64,000 nucleotides of DNA from CAKZLS01 sp963771545 (GCA_963771545.1 CAVYTX010000002.1:186001-250000); one strand, 5' to 3'; positions 54,729 to 61,987 are shown, counted from the first letter of the stretch. The notes: generated by a model from the sequence alone, not told the origin. Numbers and translations are program-made.

Positions 54729-54991
54729 TACCAACGGTCGTTAATAATGACCCATTGTGACGGCCTATCGAGGTTTCCGGTAAGGAGCGTGGTGCGCGGT
54801 GATGCGGGAGCATCATAAGCGCCACGCGACGCCGTCCGGAAACCTCGATAGGCCGCCCGGCGGGTCTTGTTTCGCGCATCCTCGGGGCGTCAGAACCGCT
54901 TGACGATGGGTCCCCATCGCCGGCGCGGCCCCTCCTGCCGAGGATGCGGGAAACACGATCACAATGGGTCATTATTAGCGACCGTTGGTAT
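54728..54991. repeat. palindromic MITE-like element, copy 3 (complete)
   Basis: Terminal inverted repeats of 27 bases with one mismatch (ATACCAACGGTCGTTAATAA at 54728 and its near complement ending at 54991) enclose two hairpins. Hairpin A (54761-54855) pairs CCTATCGAGGTTTCCGG with CCGGAAACCTCGATAGG around an inner GATGCGGGAGCATC stem. Hairpin B (54866-54957) pairs GCATCCTCGG with CCGAGGATGC around GATGGGTCCCCATC. The outer repeats differ from those of copies 1 and 2, while the hairpins are shared. The element begins at the last base of the moxR stop codon. Confidence 0.92.
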
Positions 54992-55087
54992 AAGGGGGAC
55001 ATGTTGAGTCGCGAGCCGAGCGTGCTCCGTTGATCTTCGAGCGGCTTTGATATACACTTCACTCATCGTATATCCATGGAGATTGCC

Positions 55088-55504
55088 ATGCACGTTGGAA
55101 AATGGGGCAACAGTCTCGCGGTGCGCCTTCCCGCCGCCGTGGTCGAGGCGTTGAAACTCTCGGAGGGCGATGACGTCGAGATCCATGTCCTCGATGCCCG
55201 GGAACTCGCCGTGGCTCGAAAGCCCGGCCGCGAAGAGGTGCTGAAACGTCTTCGCGCCTTCCGCGGGCGTTTGCCCGAGGATTTCAAGTTCGACCGCCGA
55301 AGAAGCGAATGCCCGGTAGTTTCGTCGACACCAACGTCCTTGTATACTTGGCATCCGGCGACCCGGCCAAGGCGGATCGGGCGGAGAGCATCATCGGAAC
55401 CGGCGGGGGCATCGTCAGCGTCCAGGTGCTCAACGAACTCACCAATGTCGCCCGCCGCAAGATGCGCATGTCTTGGACGGAGACCAATGCGTTTCTCTCC
55501 ATGA
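55088..55504 (+). CDS. AbrB/MazE-type antitoxin, 3' frameshifted
   Basis: The N-terminal 75 residues are a SpoVT/AbrB-fold antitoxin (MHVGKWGNSLAVRLPAAVVE, with the swapped-hairpin DNA-binding motif). The expected end after GRLPEDFKFDR would be EEANAR and a stop overlapping the toxin ATG. One extra base near 55297 (CGCCGA) shifts the frame and extends the protein to 138 residues, read out of frame through the toxin gene. ATG 55088 follows GGAG; 55076 is in frame too. If the indel is real, the toxin-binding tail is altered. Confidence 0.78.
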   Translation: MHVGKWGNSLAVRLPAAVVEALKLSEGDDVEIHVLDARELAVARKPGREEVLKRLRAFRGRLPEDFKFDRRRSECPVVSSTPTSLYTWHPATRPRRIGRRASSEPAGASSASRCSTNSPMSPAARCACLGRRPMRFSP

Positions 55505-55719
55505 TCCGTGGGTTGCTGACGGCCCAGCCTCTCACCGTCGAGATCCATGAAACCGGCCTCCAACTGGCCGAGCGCTACGGGTTCTCCATCGTCGACGCCA
55601 TGATCGCCGCCTCGGCGCTGCACGCCGATTGCGACACACTTTGGTCGGAAGATATGCAGGACGGAATGACCATCGAAAACACCCTCCGCATCGTCAACCC
55701 GTTTACCGCGACTGGGTGA
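55309..55719 (+). CDS. PIN-domain toxin (VapC-like)
   Basis: The 136-aa protein starts MPGSFVDTNVLVYLASGDPAKA, with the first acidic residue Asp at FVDTN. The remaining PIN signature is VLNELTNVARRK (Glu near 44) and YGFSIVDAMIAASALHADCDTLWSEDMQDG (two late Asp, about 92-118; quoted in part). It should be an Mg2+-dependent RNase. It forms a module with the AbrB-type antitoxin upstream, whose normal stop would overlap this ATG. Confidence 0.88.
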   Translation: MPGSFVDTNVLVYLASGDPAKADRAESIIGTGGGIVSVQVLNELTNVARRKMRMSWTETNAFLSMIRGLLTAQPLTVEIHETGLQLAERYGFSIVDAMIAASALHADCDTLWSEDMQDGMTIENTLRIVNPFTATG

Positions 55720-56313
55720 AAGCATGGGTTGGCGGTGATCGTGCATCGTTGTGGGTCTTATTCAAGGCCCGCCGTCCCCAACCGCGGACGACGGCAAAAT
55801 GTATACCCCGTGTCTACTTTTCCGGCCGTTTTGTATACCGTCGTTACGCATGCCGTGGCGCTTAAACCGTTGATCTGAAACAAAACCCGTCGGGGCCAAA
55901 TGTGAAAGGTATGCAAAAGTATACCAAAGTATACATCTTCTCAGGCTAAGCCCTTGATTTTCCTAGAACGGCCTTTTTCACCAGGTATACAAAAGTATAC
56001 AGGGATCCCGCATAATGCATTGATGTTGATAGCTTTTTCGCCGAAACAAAAGTAGACATTTTTTAAACCGGTCCGGGATCCGGACACACTTTTCCTGTCG
56101 TTCAAAGAAGAACAAAAAAGGAACATAAGTCCTTGGAGGCGGCGGGTCAAGGCATTTGTTCCTTTCCTGTTCAATCGAGTCTCGATCCTTTGATCCGCGC
56201 ACACGGCGGAATCGTTCGGACGGTTCCTCGATGCCGGCAAGAGACATTCCCGTCGCAATCCTTTAGTCTTAATTTTGACGTCGCAGACGTCTTCGAACGG
56301 GGCGGAGTCGAGT
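55720..56313. other. intergenic region with clustered GTATAC motifs
   Basis: About 590 bp without a supported gene. The centre is AT-richer than its surroundings and holds the motif cluster described at 55797-56066. The minus-strand frame through this region is antisense to the hicB gene and is not supported. Confidence 0.55.
55797..56066. repeat. cluster of TTTTGTATACC-like motifs with mirrored TGTCTACTTTT
   Basis: GTATAC occurs at about 55801, 55833, 55919, 55929, 55985 and 55995, several times as AAAAGTATAC or GTATACC. TGTCTACTTTT (55811) and its exact complement AAAAGTAGACA (about 56048) bracket the cluster. Six copies of a 6-mer palindrome in 200 bp are far above chance. The layout resembles a multi-site operator or degenerate iterons. 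Confidence 0.6.
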
Positions 56314-56529
56314 ATGAAGCTAACAGCCATCATCGAACGCGAGGGCTCGGGATATGTCTCGTTGTGTCCCGAGATTGATATCGCCAGCCAGGGAGACACA
56401 ATCGAGCAAGCGCGCGACAACCTGCGGGAAGCCCTCGCTTTGTTTTTCGAGTGCGCCTCTCCCGACGAGGTTCGGTCCCGCCTGAAGAGCGAGGTGTTCA
56501 TTACCCAGATCGAGGTGGCGGTTGGGTAG
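56314..56529 (+). CDS. HicB-like antitoxin
   Basis: The 71-aa protein (MKLTAIIEREGSGYVSLCPE, then IDIASQGDTIEQARDNLREALALFFECA) is the partial RNase-H-fold HicB domain. No C-terminal helix-turn-helix is present, as in the short HicB subgroup. The upstream in-frame start at 56275 is not preferred. A truncated hicA follows with overlap. Confidence 0.85.
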   Translation: MKLTAIIEREGSGYVSLCPEIDIASQGDTIEQARDNLREALALFFECASPDEVRSRLKSEVFITQIEVAVG

Positions 56530-56641
56530 ACTGCGCGTTCTCTCCGGTAAGAAAGTCCGCGCAATCCTCGGACGTCACGGCTTTATCGAGGTCCGGCGGC
56601 GCGGTAGCCGCATTGAAAGCAATGGGGTCAGATTCGCTTGA
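56522..56641 (+). pseudogene. HicA-type toxin, 5' fragment cut by a GGGGTCAG repeat
   Basis: From a TTG at 56522, overlapping the hicB stop, the frame reads LGRLRVLSGKKVRAILGRHG and FIEVRRRGSRI, the first half of HicA. The expected catalytic His in GSH is Arg here. Sequence then turns into the GGGGTCAG palindrome and stops at 56641. The toxin is therefore missing its second half, and the antitoxin is an orphan. Confidence 0.72.
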
Positions 56642-56664
56642 AAATCAAATGACGCTGACCCCTT
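56624..56664. repeat. GGGGTCAG palindromic repeat, copy 1
   Basis: GGGGTCAGA, then TTGAAAATCAA in the centre, then TGACCCC in inverse order. It terminates the hicA reading frame. Confidence 0.8.
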
Positions 56665-56893
56665 AGATTTCAATCCCGAGACTCTATGGAACACGAGGTC
56701 GGAAGCACGCTCGTTCCGGAGTCCGGGTGATCAGCCGTTTGCGGACACGCTGGGCGCGATAAAACTTGAAATGAATACAAAGGCAGTTGACGCAACGAAA
56801 AGTTGAAGTATCCACTTGGTTCGTGGCTGAGGTTTCTTGTAGCATGCGGATACTCGTCGTCCGCCTTTCAACTTTTACCGAGATCGAAGGCTT

Positions 56894-59479
56894 ATGGCAT
56901 TCAAGAAGAACACGTTTGCCCTGACAGCCGCCGGTAATCCGGCCGCCCATTTCAAGACGCTCACAAAGCGGCAGTACCCCGATGTCATGCCGCACCAGAA
57001 AGAGATGCTAGAGGCGTACACGGCCCAATATGAGGAAAGCCCTGATGTCGCGCTGCAGTTGCCGACGGGGAGCGGAAAGACCCTCGTTGGTCTGCTGATT
57101 GCGGATTGGCGGCGCATAAAGTTTGGCGACAGGAGCGTCTATCTCTGTCCAACCCGGCAGCTTGCGCACCAAACAGTCCTCCAGGCCCGGAACCAATACG
57201 GGATCGACGTCGTCGACCTTTCGGGGCCCAAGAGGGAATTCGCGCCCGCAGACCAGGCGGCGTACAAGACAGGCGCTCAGGTCGCAGTGAGCACCTATTC
57301 TAGTCTCTTCAACACCAGCCCCTTCTTTGACGACCCAAACCTCATCATCGTCGATGATGCGCATGCGGCGGAAAACTACATCGCCAACATGTGGTCCTTA
57401 GAGATCGCCGCAGGCACGCAGTTGCACGTCGCGCTTGCGGAATTCCTCCGTCCCCATCTCGACCCCCAGGAGCATTCAAGGCTGACCGGCGATTGGATGG
57501 GATCGATGGACGCAACTTGGGTTGAAAAGATGCCGTCCCTGCAGGTCAGTTTGCTGGCACCAGGGCTCGGGCCGATCATCGATGCCCACGCCACCCGACA
57601 GAACCGGGATCTCCATTTCACTTGGTCACTCCTACGCGATCACCTTGACGCCTGCCACATATACTTGGGGTCCCGCGAAATACTTATCCGCCCGCTGATC
57701 CCTCCAACTGCCACGCACGCGCCCTTCGCCAATGCCAACCAGCGCATTTTTATGTCGGCCACTCTCGGCGCGGGCGGTGACCTGGAGCAACTCACTGGAC
57801 GGAGGAGTATCGATAGGTTGCGAGCGCCAGAGGGGTTCCAAAGCGCAGGCGTCGGCCGCCAATTCTTCGTTTTTCCAAGCCTGTCATTGACCGGCGATGA
57901 AACAGACAAGCTGCGCCTTGACATGCAAAAGCGAGCGGGACGGTCGGTGACCTTAACGCCATCGACGGCCCAGGCGACCGCGCATGCCAAGCAGGTCGAG
58001 GCTCATCTCGAAGGCTTTATAGTCTATACTAAAGACGACATCGAAGCTGATAAAGCGCCTTTCGTGTCATCCGACCAGGCGGTCGCCATTCTAGCAAACC
58101 GCTATGATGGCATCGACTTTCCTGGAGATGAGTGTCGGCTTCTCTGCATAGACGGACTTCCCAAAGCGATGAACATGCAAGAGCGTTTCATCATGTCAAA
58201 GATGGGCGCTGCTGCGCTTTACAATGAGCGGATACAGACCCGTGTCCTTCAAGCGGCGGGACGCTGCACGCGGGCGCTACAAGATCGCTCAGCGGTATTC
58301 GTTACCGGGACGGAGCTCGTCGATTTTCTGGCCGACAGCCGAAAGTGGCAGTACTTCCATCCCGAATTACAGGCCGAGTTAAAGTTCGGCGTCGATCAGT
58401 CCACGCGCGTCAGCGTCGACGAACTCCTCGAAAATTTCGACATGTTCATGGAGAACAATGCCGACTGGTCCTCGGTGGACGGTATGATCCGGAACGCCAT
58501 CGGGAATTTTCAGCAAGCGGCGTTCCCGGCCATGGATGAACTCGAAACCGTAGTCGAGCATGAAGTCGCCTACCAAGAGGCGATGTGGCATGAAGATTAT
58601 ACTACGGCGCTGACCGCCGCTCGGACAATCCTCGGCAGCCTGAACCATCCAGACCTGCGCGGCTATCGGGCCCTTTGGCACTATCTCGCGGGGGCTGCTG
58701 CGCACCGCCTGTCTACGGCAGCTGGCGATGCGCAAGCGCAAGCTGCACAAGAGCAATTCGCTCGGGCGAAGTCAGCCGCACCTTACGTTTCATGGCTCAA
58801 TACACTCGCTAGGGCGGTCGGCGGGATCGAAAATGAGGAGGCAGAGGCGCAAAGCGCGGAAACACTGAAACAGGTCGAAGCGCTCGAGCAGCAGTTTCTC
58901 GCTATGGGGACGGCCACGAACCACAAATTCGAAAAACGCGCGGCCAAGGTCCAGACGGAGCTCGCTGGAGCGAATACCTTTGAGTCAGCTCAGGTAGAAC
59001 TTGGAACGCTTCTTGGCTTCGGCGCAGACAATGATGAAAGTGACGCTGCACCCGATCCGTGGTGGCTAGGCGACAAGCTCGGTATCGTGTTTGAGTCTCA
59101 TGCAGACGGCAACGAAACGACTGTCTTCGGAGCGATTAAAGCGCGCCAGGCGTCTAATCATCCCAAATGGATGAGGAAAAACGTTCCAGGCGCTGAAGCC
59201 ATGGAAATCCTGCCCATTCTGGTGACGCCGTGCACGAAGGCGAAATCGGGTGCTGATCCCCAGTTGGATAATGTTCGCTATTGGGCACTGGACAAGTTTC
59301 GCTCTTGGGCAGTGCATGCCATCGGTGTGCTACGTGATTTGAAAGGCACGTTCCCCGGTGAAGGCGATTTGGCGTGGCGAGCCGAAGCATGCCAACGCCT
59401 TGAAGCCGAAGATCTAACAATTGAAGCGATCCTTCGCAATCAGCCTATGGCGACTGAAGCGATGGAAATCGTCGACTAA
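56894..59479 (+). CDS. SF2 DEAD/DEAH-like helicase of unknown system (candidate defence gene)
   Basis: The 861-aa protein has a superfamily 2 core: Walker A LPTGSGKT (residues 56-63), motif Ia YLCPTRQLAHQTVLQAR, motif II DDAH (154-157, instead of DEAH), motif III SATL near 287 and motif VI QAAGRCTR (453-460). The C-terminal 400 residues (from about 500) are helical. Near 735-790, GIVFESHADGNETTVFGAIK and ARQASNHPKW resemble the spacing of a nuclease-like or substrate-recognition domain, but I cannot assign it. No partner gene with a known defence domain is adjacent. The gene has lower GC and more varied codons than its neighbours, which suggests transfer. It is flanked by GGGGTCAG repeats. 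Confidence 0.78.
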   Translation: MAFKKNTFALTAAGNPAAHFKTLTKRQYPDVMPHQKEMLEAYTAQYEESPDVALQLPTGSGKTLVGLLIADWRRIKFGDRSVYLCPTRQLAHQTVLQARNQYGIDVVDLSGPKREFAPADQAAYKTGAQVAVSTYSSLFNTSPFFDDPNLIIVDDAHAAENYIANMWSLEIAAGTQLHVALAEFLRPHLDPQEHSRLTGDWMGSMDATWVEKMPSLQVSLLAPGLGPIIDAHATRQNRDLHFTWSLLRDHLDACHIYLGSREILIRPLIPPTATHAPFANANQRIFMSATLGAGGDLEQLTGRRSIDRLRAPEGFQSAGVGRQFFVFPSLSLTGDETDKLRLDMQKRAGRSVTLTPSTAQATAHAKQVEAHLEGFIVYTKDDIEADKAPFVSSDQAVAILANRYDGIDFPGDECRLLCIDGLPKAMNMQERFIMSKMGAAALYNERIQTRVLQAAGRCTRALQDRSAVFVTGTELVDFLADSRKWQYFHPELQAELKFGVDQSTRVSVDELLENFDMFMENNADWSSVDGMIRNAIGNFQQAAFPAMDELETVVEHEVAYQEAMWHEDYTTALTAARTILGSLNHPDLRGYRALWHYLAGAAAHRLSTAAGDAQAQAAQEQFARAKSAAPYVSWLNTLARAVGGIENEEAEAQSAETLKQVEALEQQFLAMGTATNHKFEKRAAKVQTELAGANTFESAQVELGTLLGFGADNDESDAAPDPWWLGDKLGIVFESHADGNETTVFGAIKARQASNHPKWMRKNVPGAEAMEILPILVTPCTKAKSGADPQLDNVRYWALDKFRSWAVHAIGVLRDLKGTFPGEGDLAWRAEACQRLEAEDLTIEAILRNQPMATEAMEIVD

Positions 59480-59536
59480 GGGCCTGTTAATTAATAAGTA
59501 AATCGGTTTCGTCTTGTTGTCGAACTGCGGACCAGC

Positions 59537-59578
59537 GGGGTCAGAATCGGTTGAAAATCAATTGATTCTGCCTTCTTC
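59537..59578. repeat. GGGGTCAG palindromic repeat, copy 2
   Basis: GGGGTCAGAATCGGTTGAAA is followed by ATCAATTGATTCTG; the right arm is degraded (CCTTCTTCG). The upstream GGACCAGC is shared with copy 3. Confidence 0.75.
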
Positions 59579-59650
59579 GATTTGTGATGGGCGATTTAAC
59601 GTTATTACTAATTCTGTCCCGTGGACGCATTTGGATTAAGGTTGGATTTC

Positions 59651-59678
59651 TTGACAAAATACGGGTATCCCGTATATC
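59651..59678 (+). promoter_or_regulatory. promoter and operator palindrome of the first brnT gene
   Basis: TTGACA (59651-59656) and TATATC (59673-59678) are spaced 16 bases apart. The inverted repeat ATACGGG-TAT-CCCGTAT (59659-59675) fills the spacer and is an obvious autorepression site for the TA complex. The -10 box touches the ATG at 59679, which implies a very short leader or leaderless mRNA. Confidence 0.7.
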
Positions 59679-59963
59679 ATGATCGACGATGCGTTTGAAT
59701 GGGACGATGCCAAGGCGGCCTCAAACGTGGAAAAACACGCGGTTTGCTTTGAAGAGGCCCGCGCGGTGTTTTGCGACCCCTTCGCCATCGAACTGTTCGA
59801 TGATCGGGAGGCGTATGGCGAAGAGCGCTATGTCCTCATCGGGATGGCCGTAAACAGCGTCGTTGTCGTTGTCTACACGGAGCGCGACGACAGGCGCCGC
59901 ATCATATCGGCCCGCAAGGCTGAACCGAATGAACAGAGATTTTATCATGAATCGAACCGATGA
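59679..59963 (+). CDS. BrnT-family toxin
   Basis: The 94-aa protein has the BrnT pattern: FEWDDAKAASNVEKHAVCFEEA near 6 (the WDxxK...N..KH motif), FDDREAYGEERYVLIGMA near 38 and RRRIISARKAEPNEQRFY near 70. BrnT is an RNase-like toxin. The next gene encodes a helix-turn-helix antitoxin that overlaps the 3' end. The start is fixed by the operator directly upstream. Confidence 0.9.
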   Translation: MIDDAFEWDDAKAASNVEKHAVCFEEARAVFCDPFAIELFDDREAYGEERYVLIGMAVNSVVVVVYTERDDRRRIISARKAEPNEQRFYHESNR

Positions 59964-60207
59964 CCCCGACAACAGGCCGCTGACGGACAGCGATCTGCAA
60001 CGGATGAAAAGGACGCCCCAGGCAAAAATCATCCGCAGGGCGTTGAAACTGAGTCAGGAACAGTTCTCCAGCCAATATCAAATCGCCATCGGCACGCTCC
60101 GGGATTGGGAACAAAATCGGTCTCGGCCGGATAAAGCCGCCCAAGCCTATTTGAAGGTTATTGCCCGCGAGCCGGAGATGGTTCGCAAGGCCCTCGAGCC
60201 CGACTGA
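59947..60207 (+). CDS. XRE-like helix-turn-helix antitoxin partner of BrnT
   Basis: The 86-aa protein reads PQAKIIRRALKLSQEQFSSQ and YQIAIGTLRDWEQNRSRPDK, an XRE/COG2944-type helix-turn-helix (about 33-65). It ends REPEMVRKALEPD. The gene overlaps the brnT stop by 17 bases from ATG 59947; the ATG at 59929 is an equally possible start. It is expected to bind the toxin and the palindrome at 59659-59675. Confidence 0.85.
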   Translation: MNRTDDPDNRPLTDSDLQRMKRTPQAKIIRRALKLSQEQFSSQYQIAIGTLRDWEQNRSRPDKAAQAYLKVIAREPEMVRKALEPD

Positions 60208-60289
60208 ATTTGCACTATTGGTAACAGCATAAAATCCGCTTTTCCGGGTAATGTCGCTAAGCTCGGCTTTCATGGTGACGGGGACCAGC

Positions 60290-60358
60290 GGGGTCAGAAT
60301 AGTTTGAAAATCAATTGATTCCGACCCCTTCATCCCTTCGAATTGATTCTGACCCCTT
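60290..60358. repeat. GGGGTCAG palindromic repeat, copy 3 with extra half site
   Basis: GGGGTCAGAATAGTTTGAAA and ATCAATTGATTCCGACCCC form one unit. After TTCATCCCTTCG a second right arm AATTGATTCTGACCCC follows. The partial duplication suggests repeated insertion or slippage. Confidence 0.8.
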
Positions 60359-60419
60359 CAGCCCTTCTGGGCCGCGCGAGTAGGGTCGGCGCGTTCCGAC
60401 GCTTGCGTCCGCACCAAAA

Positions 60420-60440
60420 ATGGTATAATTTCTATACCAT
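60420..60440 (+). promoter_or_regulatory. operator palindrome and -10 box of the second brnT gene
   Basis: ATGGTATA and TATACCAT (60420-60427 and 60433-60440) form an inverted repeat that includes a TATAAT-like -10 (60424-60429) and runs into the start codon at 60439. Autorepression by the TA complex is the natural reading. Confidence 0.65.
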
Positions 60441-60702
60441 GTTCTCGTTCGAATTTGATGAACGGAAGAGCCAGTCCAATTCAGTGAAACACGGGATCGA
60501 CCTCGTTCAAGCCCAGAACCTCTGGAGTGATCCGGAGCTTGTTGAAATCACGGCAAGAACATCCGATGAACCGAGATTTCCGGTCGTCGGGCGGATCGAG
60601 GGAACACATTGGCCGGCGGTCATCACGCATCGTCGTGGGACCAACCGCATCATTTCCGTTCGTCGTTCTCGCGCCGAGGAGGTCTCTCTCCATGAAGGCT
60701 AA
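60439..60702 (+). CDS. BrnT-family toxin
   Basis: The 87-aa protein starts MFSFEFDERKSQSNSVKHGI, with the BrnT FExDxxKxxxNxxKHG motif, then FPVVGRIEGTHWPAVITHRR and RIISVRRSRAEE. The in-frame upstream start at 60343 would run through the GGGGTCAG repeat and the operator, so it is rejected. The antitoxin gene overlaps its last 11 bases. Confidence 0.9.
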   Translation: MFSFEFDERKSQSNSVKHGIDLVQAQNLWSDPELVEITARTSDEPRFPVVGRIEGTHWPAVITHRRGTNRIISVRRSRAEEVSLHEG

Positions 60703-60925
60703 GCAATTCGACGCCGATTTTAATGGCGGAAGGGATATTACCGCCGCCCTCGATGTTTCCAAGGCGCGACGTCCGCTGCGGAAGCAGAGACGGGTCAATG
60801 TCGATTTTCCGGAGTGGATGATCGAATCCCTGGATCGGGAGGCCAGCCGGCTCGGCGTCACCCGCCAGTCCATCATCAAGGTCTGGTTGGCGGAACGCCT
60901 CGGAAAAGCGTCTTCGAACACGTGA
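60692..60925 (+). CDS. BrnA-family / CopG-like antitoxin
   Basis: The 77-aa protein has a disordered N-terminus and a ribbon-helix-helix C-terminus (RRVNVDFPEWMIESLDREAS and RLGVTRQSIIKVWLAERL). ATG 60692 lies inside the last codons of brnT. It is the canonical partner of the second toxin. Confidence 0.88.
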   Translation: MKAKQFDADFNGGRDITAALDVSKARRPLRKQRRVNVDFPEWMIESLDREASRLGVTRQSIIKVWLAERLGKASSNT

Positions 60926-61110
60926 ATGCGGCTGAGTGTTTCTCGAATGCTTGGAGTTACGAGGAGACCGCATGGATTGACAATCGCTTCACCCTTTCGC
61001 CGGAACCCCGGGCCGATGGTTCCCGAGCGGTACGGACGTGCACATAGTAAACCAATCTTTGACAAAGTTTGGCGGTATCCGCATGATGAGACCATGGAAG
61101 GAGCCCGGTT

Positions 61111-61368
61111 ATGCATGTGTCACTGACCCCCAAACTCGATGAACTGGTCCGCCGCAAGGTGGAATCGGGCCTTTACAACAATGCCAGCGAGGTCGTTCGC
61201 GAAGCGTTGCGCCTGATGGCGGAGCAGGATCAGGTCTACAACATCAAGCTCGAGCGGCTTCGCGGCGCCATTGAGGCGGGAGAAGCGAGCGGTCCGGCCA
61301 GGGAGTTCGATTTCGAGACCTTCATGAAGGAATTGGATGAAGAGGCGGATGCGGACCGTGACGCTTGA
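61111..61368 (+). CDS. ParD-like antitoxin
   Basis: The 85-aa protein starts MHVSLTPKLDELVRRKVESG and reads YNNASEVVREALRLMAEQD, the ribbon-helix-helix ParD pattern. The tail EFDFETFMKELDEEADADRD is acidic and would wrap the toxin. GGAAGGAG lies 9 bases before the ATG. The stop overlaps the start of parE. Confidence 0.9.
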   Translation: MHVSLTPKLDELVRRKVESGLYNNASEVVREALRLMAEQDQVYNIKLERLRGAIEAGEASGPAREFDFETFMKELDEEADADRDA

Positions 61369-61733
61369 CGCCGACACGCACATACCTGGTTCGGCCGGAG
61401 GCGGAGAGGGACCTGAGAGAGATCGGCCGCTACACCCAGCGCGCATGGGGGCGCGAACAGGCCCGGAAATACCTTCTCGCGCTTCATCGGGTGATGCAAC
61501 GCCTGGCTGCCAATCCGCATCTGGGGGTCATGCGTGACGACATTGGCGAGGGCTATCGACGCGCCCACGCGGGGCACCACCTAGGCTTTTACCGTACCGT
61601 AGGGGACGACATTGTCGTCGTGCGCGTGCTGCATGAGAGCATGGACGCTCATCGGCATCTTGATGCCACAAAGGGAGGGGCCGACAAAGCGCCGTCGCCG
61701 GTATCGCCGGACTCCAAGAAGCGAAAGCGCTGA
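61365..61733 (+). CDS. ParE-family toxin
   Basis: The 122-aa protein reads TYLVRPEAERDLREIGRYTQ and RRAHAGHHLGFYRTVGDDIV and VRVLHESMDAHRHL, the ParE/RelE fold with the usual C-terminal strand. The start is TTG 61365, overlapping the parD stop by 3 bases. A 15-20 residue basic tail (SPDSKKRKR) goes beyond the normal end. ParE toxins act on gyrase. Confidence 0.88.
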   Translation: MTPTRTYLVRPEAERDLREIGRYTQRAWGREQARKYLLALHRVMQRLAANPHLGVMRDDIGEGYRRAHAGHHLGFYRTVGDDIVVVRVLHESMDAHRHLDATKGGADKAPSPVSPDSKKRKR

Positions 61734-61987
61734 CAGCATCTACGCGGGTTTTGGGGACACAAGACCGTTACCGGCCGCCTTTCGACAAGACCCCCGCCCA
61801 ACCAAGTTGAGCTTAAGACGCGTCTACTTTCTCGGATAGCCACATCTTCACGAAAGAACCAAGCGAACGGACGAGCGGCACGAGCACCGATCCTTCCTAA
61901 AGGGACTCTGTGCGACAGTGGCGTCGCGGCGCTCCTTGGCTTATTCTGATCTCATCGACACACGCCAGCCTGGTAGTCGTTCCGGCC
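61734..61987. other. right edge of the accessory island
   Basis: About 254 bp without a supported gene, between parE and the VWA gene. The right breakpoint of the insertion that split moxR from its partner must lie here. No copy of the copy-3 terminal repeat or other duplication was found by eye. Confidence 0.5.

Noticed and set aside
55797..56066. CRISPR array
   Set aside because: The repeated motifs are only 6-11 bases, irregularly spaced and in both orientations.
55941..56564. 207-codon minus-strand frame in the island
   Set aside because: It is antisense to hicB and crosses the GTATAC motif cluster; no protein-like pattern.
56894..59479. HamB of a Hachiman system
   Set aside because: The size is similar, but no HamA-like gene is adjacent and family membership cannot be shown from motifs alone.
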